A DNA stretch of 42,384 nt from a virus. The stretch spans positions 1 to 42,384 of IMG/VR virus record IMGVR_UViG_3300025313_000045; one strand, written 5' to 3'. Shown here piece by piece: positions 28,644 to 39,128 of this stretch (its first letter is position 1; each line of letters opens with the position of its first letter). Both the position numbers and the translations under genes were made by a program. The notes under the pieces are model-generated. The model ran no database searches and was not told where the DNA came from. It saw nothing but the letters and a program-made list of their open reading frames with translations.

Positions 28644-30725
28644 TTATTCTCTACTTGGAATGATCCCACATTCACAGTTAGGATGTAAAGGTGGATTTTC
28701 TATATTCGTATAGTTTATATCCAAAAGCGCATCCCCAACACTAAGTTCATCTCCCAGATTAGCAAAATTCTCATCTAATCCTACCTTCGTTCCATCCAGC
28801 TCTGCACAAAAAGCACAAGCATCGGGGTTTGCATACCATACCATATAGGTAACAAAGCCTGTTTGTTTGTAAGCCATCCGGGTAGCGGCGTTACTGGCTC
28901 TTAGTGTTTCCGTTCTTGAAAGTCTCTCGGCGCGCCAGCCTCTAACATCGCTATCGTAAAATCCTGATAATTCCTTTGCTATTGCTTTTACACTTTTTCC
29001 TTCTTGCAGACCATCAACAATTATTGAACCTAGTGATTTAATAGTCTCATCATTAAAGCGATACTGCATTTTATGGAGAGCATCTTTAATATACTTTTGT
29101 ACTTGTGGGGTTAGTTCAAACTCCAACTCATCTGCCCCGGCAAACTCTAACGCTAGTTGTCCTTGCTCGTCTGCCAAGTTTAATTCTATAGGCAGTAAAG
29201 AAGCTTCAAAGGCTTTTTCTGCTTCTCTAAGGTCAATCAAGCCATCCTCTACCGCTTTAACCACACCCTTAGTTCCTTTAGCGTTTATTTTCCGCCAGTT
29301 CCTTAATACCTCGGCCTTTTGATCTTCTAATACGGGAGCTAAGGCTTTCTTAAAGCGTCTTTCGTATAGTCGTTGTTTTCTTAAAAGGGAAAGTCTAAAG
29401 TTTTCTTTTACTTCTACGTCTAGATTCTTTTTTTTTACAGTTTTAGTAATAGTGATATGCCCTTTGGCTTCTTCTATTTGTGGGCTAATTGGCTCCGAGG
29501 TAGTTTCTTCGTCTAAGGGCATTGAATTAAATAATACCCTTAACTTCTCACCCCCCTCGGCATCTTCTAATCCATATTCTTGACGTATCTCATTTCTGGT
29601 AAGCCAAGTATCTACACCGGCTTTTCTTTCTTCTAGCTCAAATGTTTTATCAGCCGGTATTATATTTTCGTGGGTAACTGTTAGCTGTTCGGTGGGATAG
29701 TATCTTTTAACTAGTGTTTGTAAGAAGTTATCTATCAAGTCCATCTTTGGCTCGATAGTCCGTTTAGCAAAGATATACTCAAGGGTTTCCACACTAGCTC
29801 TGCCAAATCCCTGACCTGTTTCCTCACCTAGTAAAGCCTTGGGTACTCTAAACATTCTCAATACTTCACCTACAGTTAAATCTTTTAGAGCTTGCATATC
29901 TATCTCATCAAGCCCTAGAGATGTTTTAGTAAAGCTAATCTCACTTTGTCTGATAAGAGCCGTCTTGCCGGCGTTCTTTGTACCTTCGTATTGCTCACGC
30001 CATTTTCTTGAGAATATCTTAAAATTCTCTTTTGATATGTCCCCTTTAACTGAAATAATACCGGCAGGAGAGGCGTTATTCTTAAAGAAGTTCTTTGTAA
30101 ATAGCCTCGTGCTTTCCTCAGTCTCGATATAATCTATAGCCGCTTCAACGATTCCATAGCCTCGATAGGGGTTGTTTGGATTAAAGGTTTTAATATGACC
30201 TATCTCCTCTGCTTTAAATAAAGTTTCGGTTCCATTAGCTTTTCTTAGGCAATAACCAATAACCTCGCCGGTGTCATCAATCTTTAGACCCATCTTATCC
30301 GGGGGAAGTAGATATATCTCGGAGCCTTTAGAAATATTGGGTTTGCCAGTTAAACTACCGATAGGTATATACCAAAAGGATTCGCCGAGAATATCAATGT
30401 AGGTTTGGGTAGCTTTGAATAAATCGAACTGGGAAACTCCAACCTGTGGGTTAGCGATTAATTCTAAGAAAGGATGGGTGCTGAGAGGCTCTAGGTGGCC
30501 GTCAACTTGCCGTTTATTTAAATAGGGTTGATAATCTCCTACCTCATCAGATATTAAATTAACCGCCGCGAACACGATTCCTTTATACTTGCCTAACTTC
30601 CTAGTGTCTGCATAGTTACCGAACAGTTGATTAAAAGCAAAAGCACTATCACTATTATCTACTCCGCCAACAAGAGATTTGGCTATATTATTTAAACTTT
30701 CGGCTATCCTAGTTCTTAAAGACAT
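28644..30725 (-). CDS. Portal protein fused to a MuF-type minor head domain
   Basis: 693 residues. The first about 400 form a HK97/SPP1-type portal (KYKGIVFAAVNLISDEVGDY; DILGESFWYIPIGS; TEESTRLFTKNFFKNNASPAG). A linker follows, then the MuF/gp7 domain at about 590-693: GWRAERLSRTETLRASNAAT, then YANPDACAFCAELDGTKVG with two Cys, and LHPNCECGIIPSRE. The portal is the DNA pore at one head vertex, and MuF is a minor head protein injected or bound inside. Portal-MuF fusion removes a separate gene. It starts one base after the terminase gene. Confidence 0.85.
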   Translation of the reverse strand: MSLRTRIAESLNNIAKSLVGGVDNSDSAFAFNQLFGNYADTRKLGKYKGIVFAAVNLISDEVGDYQPYLNKRQVDGHLEPLSTHPFLELIANPQVGVSQFDLFKATQTYIDILGESFWYIPIGSLTGKPNISKGSEIYLLPPDKMGLKIDDTGEVIGYCLRKANGTETLFKAEEIGHIKTFNPNNPYRGYGIVEAAIDYIETEESTRLFTKNFFKNNASPAGIISVKGDISKENFKIFSRKWREQYEGTKNAGKTALIRQSEISFTKTSLGLDEIDMQALKDLTVGEVLRMFRVPKALLGEETGQGFGRASVETLEYIFAKRTIEPKMDLIDNFLQTLVKRYYPTEQLTVTHENIIPADKTFELEERKAGVDTWLTRNEIRQEYGLEDAEGGEKLRVLFNSMPLDEETTSEPISPQIEEAKGHITITKTVKKKNLDVEVKENFRLSLLRKQRLYERRFKKALAPVLEDQKAEVLRNWRKINAKGTKGVVKAVEDGLIDLREAEKAFEASLLPIELNLADEQGQLALEFAGADELEFELTPQVQKYIKDALHKMQYRFNDETIKSLGSIIVDGLQEGKSVKAIAKELSGFYDSDVRGWRAERLSRTETLRASNAATRMAYKQTGFVTYMVWYANPDACAFCAELDGTKVGLDENFANLGDELSVGDALLDINYTNIENPPLHPNCECGIIPSRE

Positions 30726-31949
30726 CTAATCCTCATTATCAACAAAATCACTTTCTAACTCGCTAGTATCCTCATTATAGTCTAAATCGTCTGGTTCCGA
30801 AAGAGTATCTCCTATAACAACAAAATCACCGCCATCCCCCTCCTTTAGATAACTTATTCCGTATCTAACTGCATCAAGGGCGTGGTTCCAAACATCTTCG
30901 GGAGTATTCTCTGGTTTGCCATCTTTATTAAGTTTCCATTTATAATTGCGGTATTCTTTTATTAAATTGATAGAGGACTTAGTCACTTTAATCTTTTGAT
31001 CTTGGACTAACTGAATTCCGTAATTTACACTTCCTGAACCCTTTACTGAAGGTACAGCATTAAGATCATATAGTTTTATCTCTTCAATACTTTTAGGCTC
31101 GGCGCTATCACAAATAACTACTGCTTCAGACCATTGTTTAATTAAGGCGGCTATTTGATTATTAGTTAGTCCGGTACGGTATAACTTCTCATCTAAGATA
31201 TACCCACCATCAAGATAATAGATTGCTATTACCGCCGTAGGATCATTGGTATAACCAAAGTCCAAACCATACCCTTCTAATCTCGCTTCTTCCGGTATAT
31301 GGTCAATAAATTCCCAATCTGTATAAATACTACCTTCTAAAATCCCTATCTCCCCAAGACCGTATATTCGCCACCAATTCTCTCGATCCTTCCTCGATTC
31401 AATAGATATTTTTATTCTTGGGTCAACCGCTTCATTATCCAAATAAGTAAGTTTAAGGAAATCGTGATCTTGTTTAGGTATCACGTCGGTATGTACCCAG
31501 AACTCAGAGACAGGGTTGTAGTCTAAGATAATCTCTCTATTACTTCTAACCTCTAGCTGATCATATATTTCGTAGGGGATGTTGTTTACCTCGTTAATAA
31601 ACAGTACATCACGTCTTGGGCCTCTTACCTTGCCCACCTCGTCAATAGCGAAGAACTCCATTGTCGCACCGGTTTCAAAGGTATAGATTTTATCAGTACG
31701 ATTATATAAATCCTCACGGTAATAATTATGATCCTGCATTATGTTGAGGAAGTCTCTTAAAGCACCGCGCTTGAGGTGAGGTAGGCTCTCAGATACAACG
31801 GAGATGGATAGCTTTTCTCTTTGGGCTTTATCTATGAGGTAAAGGAGAATACCGATTGTCTTACCGGCGGCAGTACCACCTTGTATTATTCTAATCCGTT
31901 TGGTTAGACTCTGGATTTTCTGTAGGGCCTGGGTCTTCTGGTACAGCAT
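30726..31949 (-). CDS. Terminase large subunit
   Basis: 407 residues. Walker A GGTAAGKT at 24-31 and Walker B VLFINE at about 115-120 drive DNA translocation. The nuclease half has YGLDFGYTNDPTAV, ICDSAEPKSIEEIK and the C-terminal HALDAVRYGISYL, the three acidic sites of the RNase H-like nuclease of PBSX/Terminase_6-type enzymes. It cuts and pumps genome DNA into the head. It overlaps the small subunit gene by 59 bases. Slightly short but all motifs are present. Confidence 0.95.
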   Translation of the reverse strand: MLYQKTQALQKIQSLTKRIRIIQGGTAAGKTIGILLYLIDKAQREKLSISVVSESLPHLKRGALRDFLNIMQDHNYYREDLYNRTDKIYTFETGATMEFFAIDEVGKVRGPRRDVLFINEVNNIPYEIYDQLEVRSNREIILDYNPVSEFWVHTDVIPKQDHDFLKLTYLDNEAVDPRIKISIESRKDRENWWRIYGLGEIGILEGSIYTDWEFIDHIPEEARLEGYGLDFGYTNDPTAVIAIYYLDGGYILDEKLYRTGLTNNQIAALIKQWSEAVVICDSAEPKSIEEIKLYDLNAVPSVKGSGSVNYGIQLVQDQKIKVTKSSINLIKEYRNYKWKLNKDGKPENTPEDVWNHALDAVRYGISYLKEGDGGDFVVIGDTLSEPDDLDYNEDTSELESDFVDNED

Positions 31950-32247
31950 TTATTTGTCCTAATATGGGAATGGGTTGACCACCACTAGTTATATCTACTG
32001 ATTTCTTTTCTCCAAACACTTCATGCTCCATTCGTTCTAAGGCGAACTCTACTCTAGCTTTTTTAATCTTACCCCTCACCCACTCTGCTCTAGCAGCCTC
32101 AACTCTATTCGCAAAGTCCGCATCGGCTTTTTTCCAACGGATAATAGTATCTTCACTTTTTCCAATATACATACAAGCATATTTCTGTATAGGAGAATCT
32201 TTGTAGTATTCTAGGTATTTTTCTTTTTCGTCTAAATTATCCTTCAT
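31891..32247 (-). CDS. Terminase small subunit
   Basis: 118 residues. N-terminal helix-turn-helix (YCDSPIQKYACMYIGK-like region: KDSPIQKYACMYIGKSEDTI then IRWKKADADFANRV) recognises packaging sites, followed by a long basic helix (KIKKARVEFALERME). The Pro-rich end (VPEDPGPTENPE) overlaps the large subunit start. GGAG-type site not strong; coupled to the previous small gene. Confidence 0.75.
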   Translation of the reverse strand: MKDNLDEKEKYLEYYKDSPIQKYACMYIGKSEDTIIRWKKADADFANRVEAARAEWVRGKIKKARVEFALERMEHEVFGEKKSVDITSGGQPIPILGQINAVPEDPGPTENPESNQTD

Positions 32248-32404
32248 CTTCTATCACCACTTTAACAACTTTATCACTTTCTATTTTACCTAAATCCAAA
32301 ACGCTAGTATCGTCTGTGGATAACACTACTTTTATTTCAATATCGTTTGATACCAGTTTTCTACTTTGTACTTGTCTAATTTCCGCTAGGAACTCTTTAA
32401 TCAT
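32237..32404 (-). CDS. 55-residue small protein before the terminase genes
   Basis: ATG at 32402-32404 to TAA at 32237-32239, overlapping both neighbours. The product has an N-terminal helix (MIKEFLAEIRQVQSRK) and alternating hydrophobic strands (DIEIKVVLST; KVVKVVIEDEG). No family recognised. Confidence 0.6.
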   Translation of the reverse strand: MIKEFLAEIRQVQSRKLVSNDIEIKVVLSTDDTSVLDLGKIESDKVVKVVIEDEG

Positions 32405-32780
32405 TTAATTTTACCATAGCCATATCTTCATAGTTTAATCGCTTCATACTTTTATCTTTCCCGAACTCGCTTCGCATTCTATTTACTTCCCGACAAAACT
32501 CTAGCAACTTATTATCATTAAAACCTTTTAGGTTATCTGGTACATATAAAGCTAGATCGTATTTCTTTGGTATTTTTATCCCACCTTTTTTTATATTCTC
32601 CTCTGGAACGTATAAGTAATATTTATACTCTGCGTCCGCTATCGCCTCTAAATACCTTTGATACTGGCCTCTCTTGACATAAATCCGGTAATCGTATCCT
32701 GCTCTTGAGATATATTTAAGGCTGGTTTTAGCAAAAGTCTTGGGTCTGTTTTTACTTTTAACGATAGTTATTAATTTCAT
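32397..32780 (-). CDS. Small GT-A-like or nucleotide-sugar-associated protein
   Basis: 127 residues from the ATG at 32780, which overlaps the previous stop as ATGA (a start six codons earlier is less likely). KLITIVKSKNRPKTFAKTS and YRIYVKRGQYQRYLEAIADA resemble the N-terminal half of GT-A glycosyltransferases, and YLYVPEENIKKGG the strand before the metal site, but the DxD motif is not seen. It may be a degenerate glycosyltransferase or an accessory. Confidence 0.4.
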   Translation of the reverse strand: MKLITIVKSKNRPKTFAKTSLKYISRAGYDYRIYVKRGQYQRYLEAIADAEYKYYLYVPEENIKKGGIKIPKKYDLALYVPDNLKGFNDNKLLEFCREVNRMRSEFGKDKSMKRLNYEDMAMVKLND

Positions 32781-33538
32781 GGTACAACAGGCATCCATAC
32801 CCCGTTTAATTTCTTAAATTTATACTGAACTACACCTTCAGGCCAAAGTATCTGGTTGTGATCGTTATGGCCAAACTTTGTTTCCCAATCAATATAGTTG
32901 GTCAATCCTTGCCGTTTCAACCAAAGGCTTGCATTAACATCTGGCCCCCAGGGTTCGTTATTATATTCATAAGGTAGAGACAAATAGTTATCTTTGCTTA
33001 TTAAATATCCATAGAACCCACCAGCATCAATTTCCTCGTAACCTTCTTTGGGCAGCATAGTTACCGCTTCGGTTGGGTCGTTTATATTATCTACTTTCCA
33101 TGCACCAATATAATTTTTATGCCAACGTCCTACTTGGACTCCTTCGATAATACCTATCGTACCGGTATAAAACTGTAACCATTTATCTATATCTAAATTT
33201 TCAAAGACTGTATCATCCTCTAACCCTAAAACAAAGTCGGCTTCAAAACTTGCTACCGACTCTTTACTTTGTCTTTTTATCTCGGCTATTCGTTTGCGTC
33301 TTTCAATCGGCCTTACTTCGTTAGGTTGCCATTCTCGATTTATCTTTATGGTAAAACCTCGATATTGTTCTTCTATTTGTCCTAGTCTTGAGGCTATATA
33401 AGGATCGTCAATATCTACAATAAAAACCAAATTGATTAACCCCTTTGGATAATTTAATGCTAACAGGTTCTCAATCCAACGATCTACGGCCCAACCTCTT
33501 GTAAAAGCACAAAAAATAGTTATGATAACTTGTTGCAA
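32777..33538 (-). CDS. Family-2-like glycosyltransferase (GT-A fold)
   Basis: 253 residues. Starts with a strand and a GT-A-type nucleotide-binding segment (IITIFCAFTRGWAVDRW, LVFIVDIDDPYIA) and has an acidic metal site GLEDDTVF at 105-112, as in DxD-type enzymes that use nucleotide sugars. Late WGPDVNASLWLKRQG and TKFGHNDHNQ would form the acceptor side. It likely adds a sugar to a virion or host-surface polymer. First gene after the next-larger GT gene, with an 19-base overlap. Confidence 0.7.
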   Translation of the reverse strand: MQQVIITIFCAFTRGWAVDRWIENLLALNYPKGLINLVFIVDIDDPYIASRLGQIEEQYRGFTIKINREWQPNEVRPIERRKRIAEIKRQSKESVASFEADFVLGLEDDTVFENLDIDKWLQFYTGTIGIIEGVQVGRWHKNYIGAWKVDNINDPTEAVTMLPKEGYEEIDAGGFYGYLISKDNYLSLPYEYNNEPWGPDVNASLWLKRQGLTNYIDWETKFGHNDHNQILWPEGVVQYKFKKLNGVWMPVVP

Positions 33539-34605
33539 AGTCCCTCCAAAATAGAAATATAGGTAGGTAAAAGTTTTTCCCAGCTAATACTCTCGGCTAT
33601 AGCATCCGCCTTCTTACTTTCAATTAATAATTCTTCTGGTGTCATATTGGCAAACCACTCCATCTTTTCGGCTAATGCCTTCGGGTCGGCCTCATAAACT
33701 TCAATATCTGTTCTTGCTTTAAAGGTAGTTTCTAATTTAGCTGGTACTAACCATTCTTTAGGTAACAAGGTATTCTGCGGTTCTAAATCGGTCATTATTA
33801 CTGGCATCCCTACCGACAAGGCTTCATTCATTGGCAAGCAGTTTCCGCCATAACGTCTAGGCAAGACTAGTACGCTCCCGGCTTTATATAATTCCCAATA
33901 ATCGGCTACCTCATTTGAAAGACCCCAGATAATTCTTTTGTCTGTTGTACGAGACTCAATCGGCACAGATTTTTTTAAACTTTCTGGATCTCTACCAACA
34001 ATCATAAGTTTAACTTTGGGATCATTTGTTACTTTCAACGCCTCTAAAATTGAGATCGTACCATTACGGTCTTTATAAGTTGTCAATCCTATGTTGTGTT
34101 GGAAAAAGTCAAGGGTTTTAATTTCACGATAAGGTAATAGTTGTCGATCTACTGGAAAATGTAAATAGGTAGTAGGGCCAAACTGCTCAATTTCTTTTAT
34201 TCGCCAAACGGACGGCGCTAGAAATAAATCTGGACGTGGTAAGTTAGGTATCCGTAGAAACTCTAGAAACTCAAAGTTAGGTACTAATACAGTTTTAACT
34301 CCTAATTGTTTAGCGCGTTCAAACATCCAATAATTGAGGGGATTTTCCGCTACTAATACTATATCTAACCCTTGTAGGAACCTATCTACCGTTTCATTTT
34401 TAGGAAAACCATAATCAAATATAACCTCAAATTGTTCTGAATCTGTTTGTTTATACCATGCGGGATGAAGTTCTAACTTATTCCACGGAGAAATATCAGA
34501 CACAAGTGTTCGATAAGGTTTCAAATGATCGTAATAAGCTCTAGTTTGGTTACCAAGACCATTCGTAGTAGAAAACGCGGCTAGCCCAAGTTTGATATTT
34601 TTCAT
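33520..34605 (-). CDS. Family-4-like glycosyltransferase (GT-B fold)
   Basis: 361 residues. GLGNQTRAYYDHLKP at the N-terminus is the usual loop of GT-B enzymes, and LVLPRRYGGNCLPMNEALSVG with GMPVIMTD (about residues 245-270) is the conserved nucleotide-sugar-binding E-x7-E region of GT4. It would transfer a sugar to an unknown acceptor. Middle LMIVGRDPESLKK and KRIIWGLSNEVADYWELY fit the family order. Confidence 0.8.
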   Translation of the reverse strand: MKNIKLGLAAFSTTNGLGNQTRAYYDHLKPYRTLVSDISPWNKLELHPAWYKQTDSEQFEVIFDYGFPKNETVDRFLQGLDIVLVAENPLNYWMFERAKQLGVKTVLVPNFEFLEFLRIPNLPRPDLFLAPSVWRIKEIEQFGPTTYLHFPVDRQLLPYREIKTLDFFQHNIGLTTYKDRNGTISILEALKVTNDPKVKLMIVGRDPESLKKSVPIESRTTDKRIIWGLSNEVADYWELYKAGSVLVLPRRYGGNCLPMNEALSVGMPVIMTDLEPQNTLLPKEWLVPAKLETTFKARTDIEVYEADPKALAEKMEWFANMTPEELLIESKKADAIAESISWEKLLPTYISILEGLCNKLS

Positions 34606-34607
34606 AC

Positions 34608-36248
34608 CTAATACTCAAAATTAGGATCGTTACCTCTCGTATTAAGATCGTATGATCTTTTAATATTCTTCGAGTCTGGATAGTAAATCCAAACTTTCCA
34701 AAGATTCCAACCAGGAATACCGTCTATATTAAATGCTTCAACTAACCTACCGTACACACCATGTTCAATAAACCTTGTTTGTTCCTCTGTAAAATAGTTA
34801 TCCATAATATGTCTATAGAAAGCGGTAGAAGTTAAATGCGGGCGGTTAGACCATTGGGCTGTCTTTAATAAAGGAACTCCATCTACTTCTTCTGGTTCGC
34901 CGATCATTAAATGTTTATGCTCTGGGTGGATAACCCCTTCGTGGAATAGACGAATCGTATTAGCTTTACCAGATAAAATAATTTCACCTAACTTATCAAA
35001 AGGTATTGGAAAAACTGGATCAAGCGGCGCATCGTGTTCAACAAATAGAATGAGTGGTGTAGTTACTTCGGGTAATATCTTTTTAACCATTCCCGATTGG
35101 TGATGGAATTTATCAAACAGCACTACTCTTACATTGCGCCATTTATAGTTAGCCAGCCACAGCAGCCTTCTTTTATACTCCTCATACTTACCCTTTAAAT
35201 CAGGCATTATCTTTTCTTTATCAGGATTTAAACCATCCACCATAATAATAATTTCACTATCTGGGAGGTGAATTCTGGTATCTCTTACAGTCTGCTCAAT
35301 ATGTTCGGTTGAGGGGTGTATTGAATAGGCACTAGAAGGCATCAAAATCGTTATTTGTTTCTGATCTGGTTCAATACCACTAAGTTCTTTTATCTGATCC
35401 CTTATTTTTAAGGCTAGTCCTCTTTTATAATCCTGCCACCAAGCAACTACCTTATTATGTTTTTCTGGATATAAAGTAACTTGGTCGCCAATAAATCCTT
35501 GTAGGTATTCCCAATTATCTAATGTAGGAAATAACTCTGGAACACCAAAAAACCAATCCCAGTATTCTTTGTTGTCGGCTATCGGTATAGCACCGGCTTC
35601 TAAGGCTTCAAATAATCTAAAAGTATCGGGTGTCTCTGGCCCTGATGGCGCCGGTACTACTTTAGCCTGGGACATCTTTTCAAAATAATCTTTATGGCTC
35701 AAACCTTTAGTAAAACCATCTGTAAAAACGGATTCCCCTTTTAATCCATGCCACATTGATATTTCTATTAACCATTTCTTCATTTGCTCTCTGGTAGGGT
35801 GGGTGATCTGTCCGGCGAAGAAGTAATCTAAATCCTTCTGTGGGGCGCTGTGAGGCATCAGGACGTGCATTTGAGGAGGATAACCACTTCCTAGCTTATC
35901 GTACTTCTCGTGCCTTCCAGGACGGGGAGACATTACCCATACCTTTATGTTAGGGTGTTTGATCTTCTCTACTTTAAAATCTGATTCCTCATCCCCTGTT
36001 AAAATTAATAAACACCACTTTAATTTATTTAATTCCTTATTTATTTTTTCTTCTTCCCCTGCTCTTAACCTGGCTGGTATTATTACTACAGCCCCCATAC
36101 CATCAACTAGATTTTCAATTCCTTTAATATGACTAAAGTCATAATTAATATCCCAAACACGATTTGCAAATACATCTTCAATATACCCTTGATCCCACCA
36201 TCCCCTATACTTACCATTTTTGTCTCCATACCAAACCACTGGAATCAT
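34608..36248 (-). CDS. Two-domain glycosyltransferase (exostosin-like plus GT-A-like)
   Basis: 546 residues. The N-terminal half resembles exostosin/GT47-type enzymes (DTFRLFEALEAGAIPIADN, LDYFFAGQITHP), the C-terminal half is GT-A-like: ITILMPSSAYSIHPSTEHIE, EIIIMVDGLNPDKEK and LILFVEHDAPLDPVF with a D-x-D-like acid pair. The two domains may work on successive sugars of one chain. It overlaps the dehydratase gene by 4 bases. Bifunctionality is inferred. Confidence 0.7.
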   Translation of the reverse strand: MIPVVWYGDKNGKYRGWWDQGYIEDVFANRVWDINYDFSHIKGIENLVDGMGAVVIIPARLRAGEEEKINKELNKLKWCLLILTGDEESDFKVEKIKHPNIKVWVMSPRPGRHEKYDKLGSGYPPQMHVLMPHSAPQKDLDYFFAGQITHPTREQMKKWLIEISMWHGLKGESVFTDGFTKGLSHKDYFEKMSQAKVVPAPSGPETPDTFRLFEALEAGAIPIADNKEYWDWFFGVPELFPTLDNWEYLQGFIGDQVTLYPEKHNKVVAWWQDYKRGLALKIRDQIKELSGIEPDQKQITILMPSSAYSIHPSTEHIEQTVRDTRIHLPDSEIIIMVDGLNPDKEKIMPDLKGKYEEYKRRLLWLANYKWRNVRVVLFDKFHHQSGMVKKILPEVTTPLILFVEHDAPLDPVFPIPFDKLGEIILSGKANTIRLFHEGVIHPEHKHLMIGEPEEVDGVPLLKTAQWSNRPHLTSTAFYRHIMDNYFTEEQTRFIEHGVYGRLVEAFNIDGIPGWNLWKVWIYYPDSKNIKRSYDLNTRGNDPNFEY

Positions 36249-37162
36249 AAGTCTATTATTTTCTTTAACCCTTCCTCTAAAGTAACTACTGGCTTCCAGC
36301 CAATCTCGGTTAATAACCCTTCGGTTGCTGGATAGAATTGGTCGTTACCTGGTCTAACTGTATCTACATCAACAAGTTTATATTTCAAGGGTTTCCCGAT
36401 TAGTTTTGCTATTAGTTGGGCAATTTCTAGAGTATTGAGTTCTTCCCCACCAGATATAGCGTAACGGACAGGTTTTGTAAGATTGGTTGGGTATGGTTGA
36501 TTTAATATAAATAATAAAGCATCGGCTATATTATCTACCGGATTATAGAATCTTCGTGGAAATTCATTATTTCGGTGGTGGATTGTTATCTCTTGATTAG
36601 TTTTAATCATCTCAATAATTTTTGGCACATACTTTTCTTTATTTTGGTTGGGGCCAATAATGTTATTACTGTTAGTAATTACAATCGGTAGTTTATAAGT
36701 ATTCCAATAGGCTATGCAGATCATTTCTTGGGCTGCTTTGGAGGCCGAATAGGGATTGGTAGGCATTAAAACGTCCCATTCTTTGTGTTCGTAAGGGCCG
36801 TAGACTTCATCAGTAGAAAAATGGATAAACTTTTCTGGTTGATGCTGTCGTGCATATTCTAGCATTTGTAATACGCTTGAGACGTTATTCTCAATAAAAT
36901 TAACGGGGTCGGCTATTGAACGATCAACATGGGATTCAGAAGCAAAGTTTAAGATGTAATCGAAATTCCCTATTTCCGGTATCGGTTGGGTAATATCGTG
37001 GGTTATTACCTCAACTCTGGGATTTGGCTTAAGAAGGGCGGGACTACCTTTATGCTTCCAGGAACAAAGGACGGTAAATTCCCAATCGGTTTTTTCTAGT
37101 AAATAGAAAAGAACATTATTACCGACAAACCCCGTTACACCAGTTATTAAAATTCTTTTCAT
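36245..37162 (-). CDS. RmlB-like nucleotide-sugar 4,6-dehydratase/epimerase
   Basis: 305 residues of the extended SDR family. NAD-binding [14 protein letters not shown] at 8-21, [12 protein letters not shown] (the RmlB-like AAESHVDRS motif), catalytic STDEVYG, and YSASKAAQE with the active-site Y-x3-K. The DE pair in STDEVYG is the catalytic acid pair of dTDP-glucose 4,6-dehydratases, so it probably makes a 4-keto-6-deoxy sugar that the neighbouring transferases use. Slightly shorter than typical (about 320-360). Confidence 0.8.
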   Translation of the reverse strand: MKRILITGVTGFVGNNVLFYLLEKTDWEFTVLCSWKHKGSPALLKPNPRVEVITHDITQPIPEIGNFDYILNFASESHVDRSIADPVNFIENNVSSVLQMLEYARQHQPEKFIHFSTDEVYGPYEHKEWDVLMPTNPYSASKAAQEMICIAYWNTYKLPIVITNSNNIIGPNQNKEKYVPKIIEMIKTNQEITIHHRNNEFPRRFYNPVDNIADALLFILNQPYPTNLTKPVRYAISGGEELNTLEIAQLIAKLIGKPLKYKLVDVDTVRPGNDQFYPATEGLLTEIGWKPVVTLEEGLKKIIDL

Positions 37163-37680
37163 TGGCGCTCCACAACAATTAAACTATTATTAATACACTT
37201 AATTATTCTCCCGGCCCATTTTTTAGCAAATTCATTAGCCCACTCACCTTCCATATCCTCAATAATATAAACTGCACCGGAGGGCAAACGAGGATAAAGT
37301 TCTTCAAAGGCCATATTTATTTGTCGTGGGTCGTGTTCACCATCGTCAATAATGACATCAAACGGCCCATACAATTGCGAAACTGCTGCCATCTTAGCTG
37401 GATCGGTAGCATCTGCAATAAGTACATCGATATTTATTCTTTGATGTAATCTACACTCCGGTAAAATATCTGCTCCTACTATAAGTGCCTCGGGAAATAA
37501 CTCAGACCAAGCAAATAATGACTTTCCATGTGCCACCCCAATCTCAAACAATCGTTTAATATCTCTTTTACCTAATATTTCTTGATAGGCTTGCATATAG
37601 CCGTGATGACTTGAGGCTTTATCAGTGCCGTAGCGTAACCCTACCTCATCAAAGTTTTTCATAAAACCAGTGTTCTTCAT
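37159..37680 (-). CDS. Class I SAM-dependent methyltransferase
   Basis: 173 residues. [19 protein letters not shown] holds the SAM-binding motif I (E-I-G-x-x-x-G-x-S), [11 protein letters not shown] and [10 protein letters not shown] the following acid sites. The N-terminal [20 protein letters not shown] is found in sugar/macrolide methyltransferases of the cephalosporin hydroxylase-like group. It likely O-methylates a sugar. Overlaps neighbours at both ends. Confidence 0.7.
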   Translation of the reverse strand: MKNTGFMKNFDEVGLRYGTDKASSHHGYMQAYQEILGKRDIKRLFEIGVAHGKSLFAWSELFPEALIVGADILPECRLHQRINIDVLIADATDPAKMAAVSQLYGPFDVIIDDGEHDPRQINMAFEELYPRLPSGAVYIIEDMEGEWANEFAKKWAGRIIKCINNSLIVVERQ

Positions 37681-38437
37681 TGGGTGCGGCCAAAAACTTA
37701 CTTTTATATCCAGTCTCTTTCATAAAATCGTGTATCTGCTGCGATCCTACTTTATAATCTTTCTCTCCTAATTCTGGATGGATTGATACCCATACTTTCA
37801 AATTATTATTCTTTAATGTATTCTCGGCTCCCTGCAAAACTAACAATTCCGCGCCTTCAACATCTATAGTTAAGGCGTTTGGAATAATCCCAGTGCTTTT
37901 AACATAATCATCAAGTTTTATCTGTGGGATTAAATGCCCATGTTCGTGAATATATTTATAAGCTAAGCCCAACATTAAATTATTACTAATGTTATCGGGC
38001 CATTGGGTTGTAATTACAGTTCTTTTATCAGTAGTTCTATTACTAAATAACCCCTGATAACACCCCTTTGGTAGCTTACCCGGGTAATTCTTTTCCCAAA
38101 TAGCTTTAATATTAGGCCAAAAATCACGATTAGGTTCAATCAAAACAATATTTTCTGGCCCACAAAACCTAGCATAAATAATATTGCACCATCCAGCCTC
38201 TGTTCCAATGTCAAAAAGAATACCCCCTTGCTTTAAATTTTTCTCCATACTTAGGAAATGTTCTTTTTCCCAATCTGCAAATACATCCCATTCAGCTAGA
38301 AAACTAGGCAGAACTAACTTATAACGCCACTGGCTCTCTGGCGGTGGGTTGTCGTGTTCTTTTAATACTTGTGATTCAACCCAAATAACTTCTTTTAAAG
38401 GTACTTTTTGCAAATTAGTCATCCCACTTTCCACCAT
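37649..38437 (-). CDS. FkbM-family methyltransferase
   Basis: 262 residues. [19 protein letters not shown] is the SAM motif [17 protein letters not shown] the E-P-N region, and [20 protein letters not shown] with [11 protein letters not shown] the FkbM signature. Such enzymes methylate sugar hydroxyls. Start could also be the ATG five codons later (38422), which overlaps the upstream stop more tightly. Confidence 0.85.
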   Translation of the reverse strand: MVESGMTNLQKVPLKEVIWVESQVLKEHDNPPPESQWRYKLVLPSFLAEWDVFADWEKEHFLSMEKNLKQGGILFDIGTEAGWCNIIYARFCGPENIVLIEPNRDFWPNIKAIWEKNYPGKLPKGCYQGLFSNRTTDKRTVITTQWPDNISNNLMLGLAYKYIHEHGHLIPQIKLDDYVKSTGIIPNALTIDVEGAELLVLQGAENTLKNNNLKVWVSIHPELGEKDYKVGSQQIHDFMKETGYKSKFLAAPNEEHWFYEKL

Positions 38438-39128
38438 TTGGTGCGTCCGGCCAATAGGCTAAACTATTTTTAGGATTATTAAAGGGATGATCCCAAGCTT
38501 CTTTTTGCCACTCCCCGTGATAACGTCCCCATTTCCTCTTGAAGTATTCTATTTTAGGTTCTGGGGGGCTTATAACACCACCCAAATTAATGCTGTGCGC
38601 CATAACTGTATCGTGAACATCACAAGGATAAGTATTCCAACCAGATTTTCCTTTGTATTTCTTTTGTATTCTAATAGAAAGATCAATATCATCAAATCCA
38701 TAAGGTGTAAAATTCTCATCCCAACGTCCTATCTTATCAAATACTTCCCGTTTGAAAGCGGTTAAATGCCAACCTTTTATCTCATTCACCTCGTCTTTGC
38801 CTTTAGGGTCATGCTGTAATCCACCCTTAACATTAGCGCTGGCGGCATGAATAACATAATGGTCTGAGTGCCGCTTCAAAACATCAATGAAATCCAAACC
38901 GCCAGCTTCTCCAAAGCGTATCGCTGCTGAAAGAATGATTAACCAGTCAGCACCAAGTTCTCGCATCCTATCAATACCCATATTATGCGCACGCATAATG
39001 CCTATTCTGTTATCTGGGTTTGTATCATCAATAAAATAGACATTCTGTGCAAAGTCCGAGTGCATAGTTGCTTTGCATTCTTCTAAATAAGGTCTGTATG
39101 CGAATGGTAAACATATTACATACTTCAT
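38415..39128 (-). CDS. Family-2 glycosyltransferase (galactosyltransferase-like)
   Basis: 237 residues. VYFIDDTNPDNRIGIMRAHN opens the nucleotide-binding half, WLIILSAAIRFGEAGG replaces the usual DxD strand, and GWHLTAFKREVFDKIGRWDE with YGFDDIDLSIR is the C-terminal signature of GT2-type transferases (ED/DD acid). The missing plain DxD is a mild oddity. It probably works on the same glycan. Confidence 0.7.
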   Translation of the reverse strand: MKYVICLPFAYRPYLEECKATMHSDFAQNVYFIDDTNPDNRIGIMRAHNMGIDRMRELGADWLIILSAAIRFGEAGGLDFIDVLKRHSDHYVIHAASANVKGGLQHDPKGKDEVNEIKGWHLTAFKREVFDKIGRWDENFTPYGFDDIDLSIRIQKKYKGKSGWNTYPCDVHDTVMAHSINLGGVISPPEPKIEYFKRKWGRYHGEWQKEAWDHPFNNPKNSLAYWPDAPNGGKWDD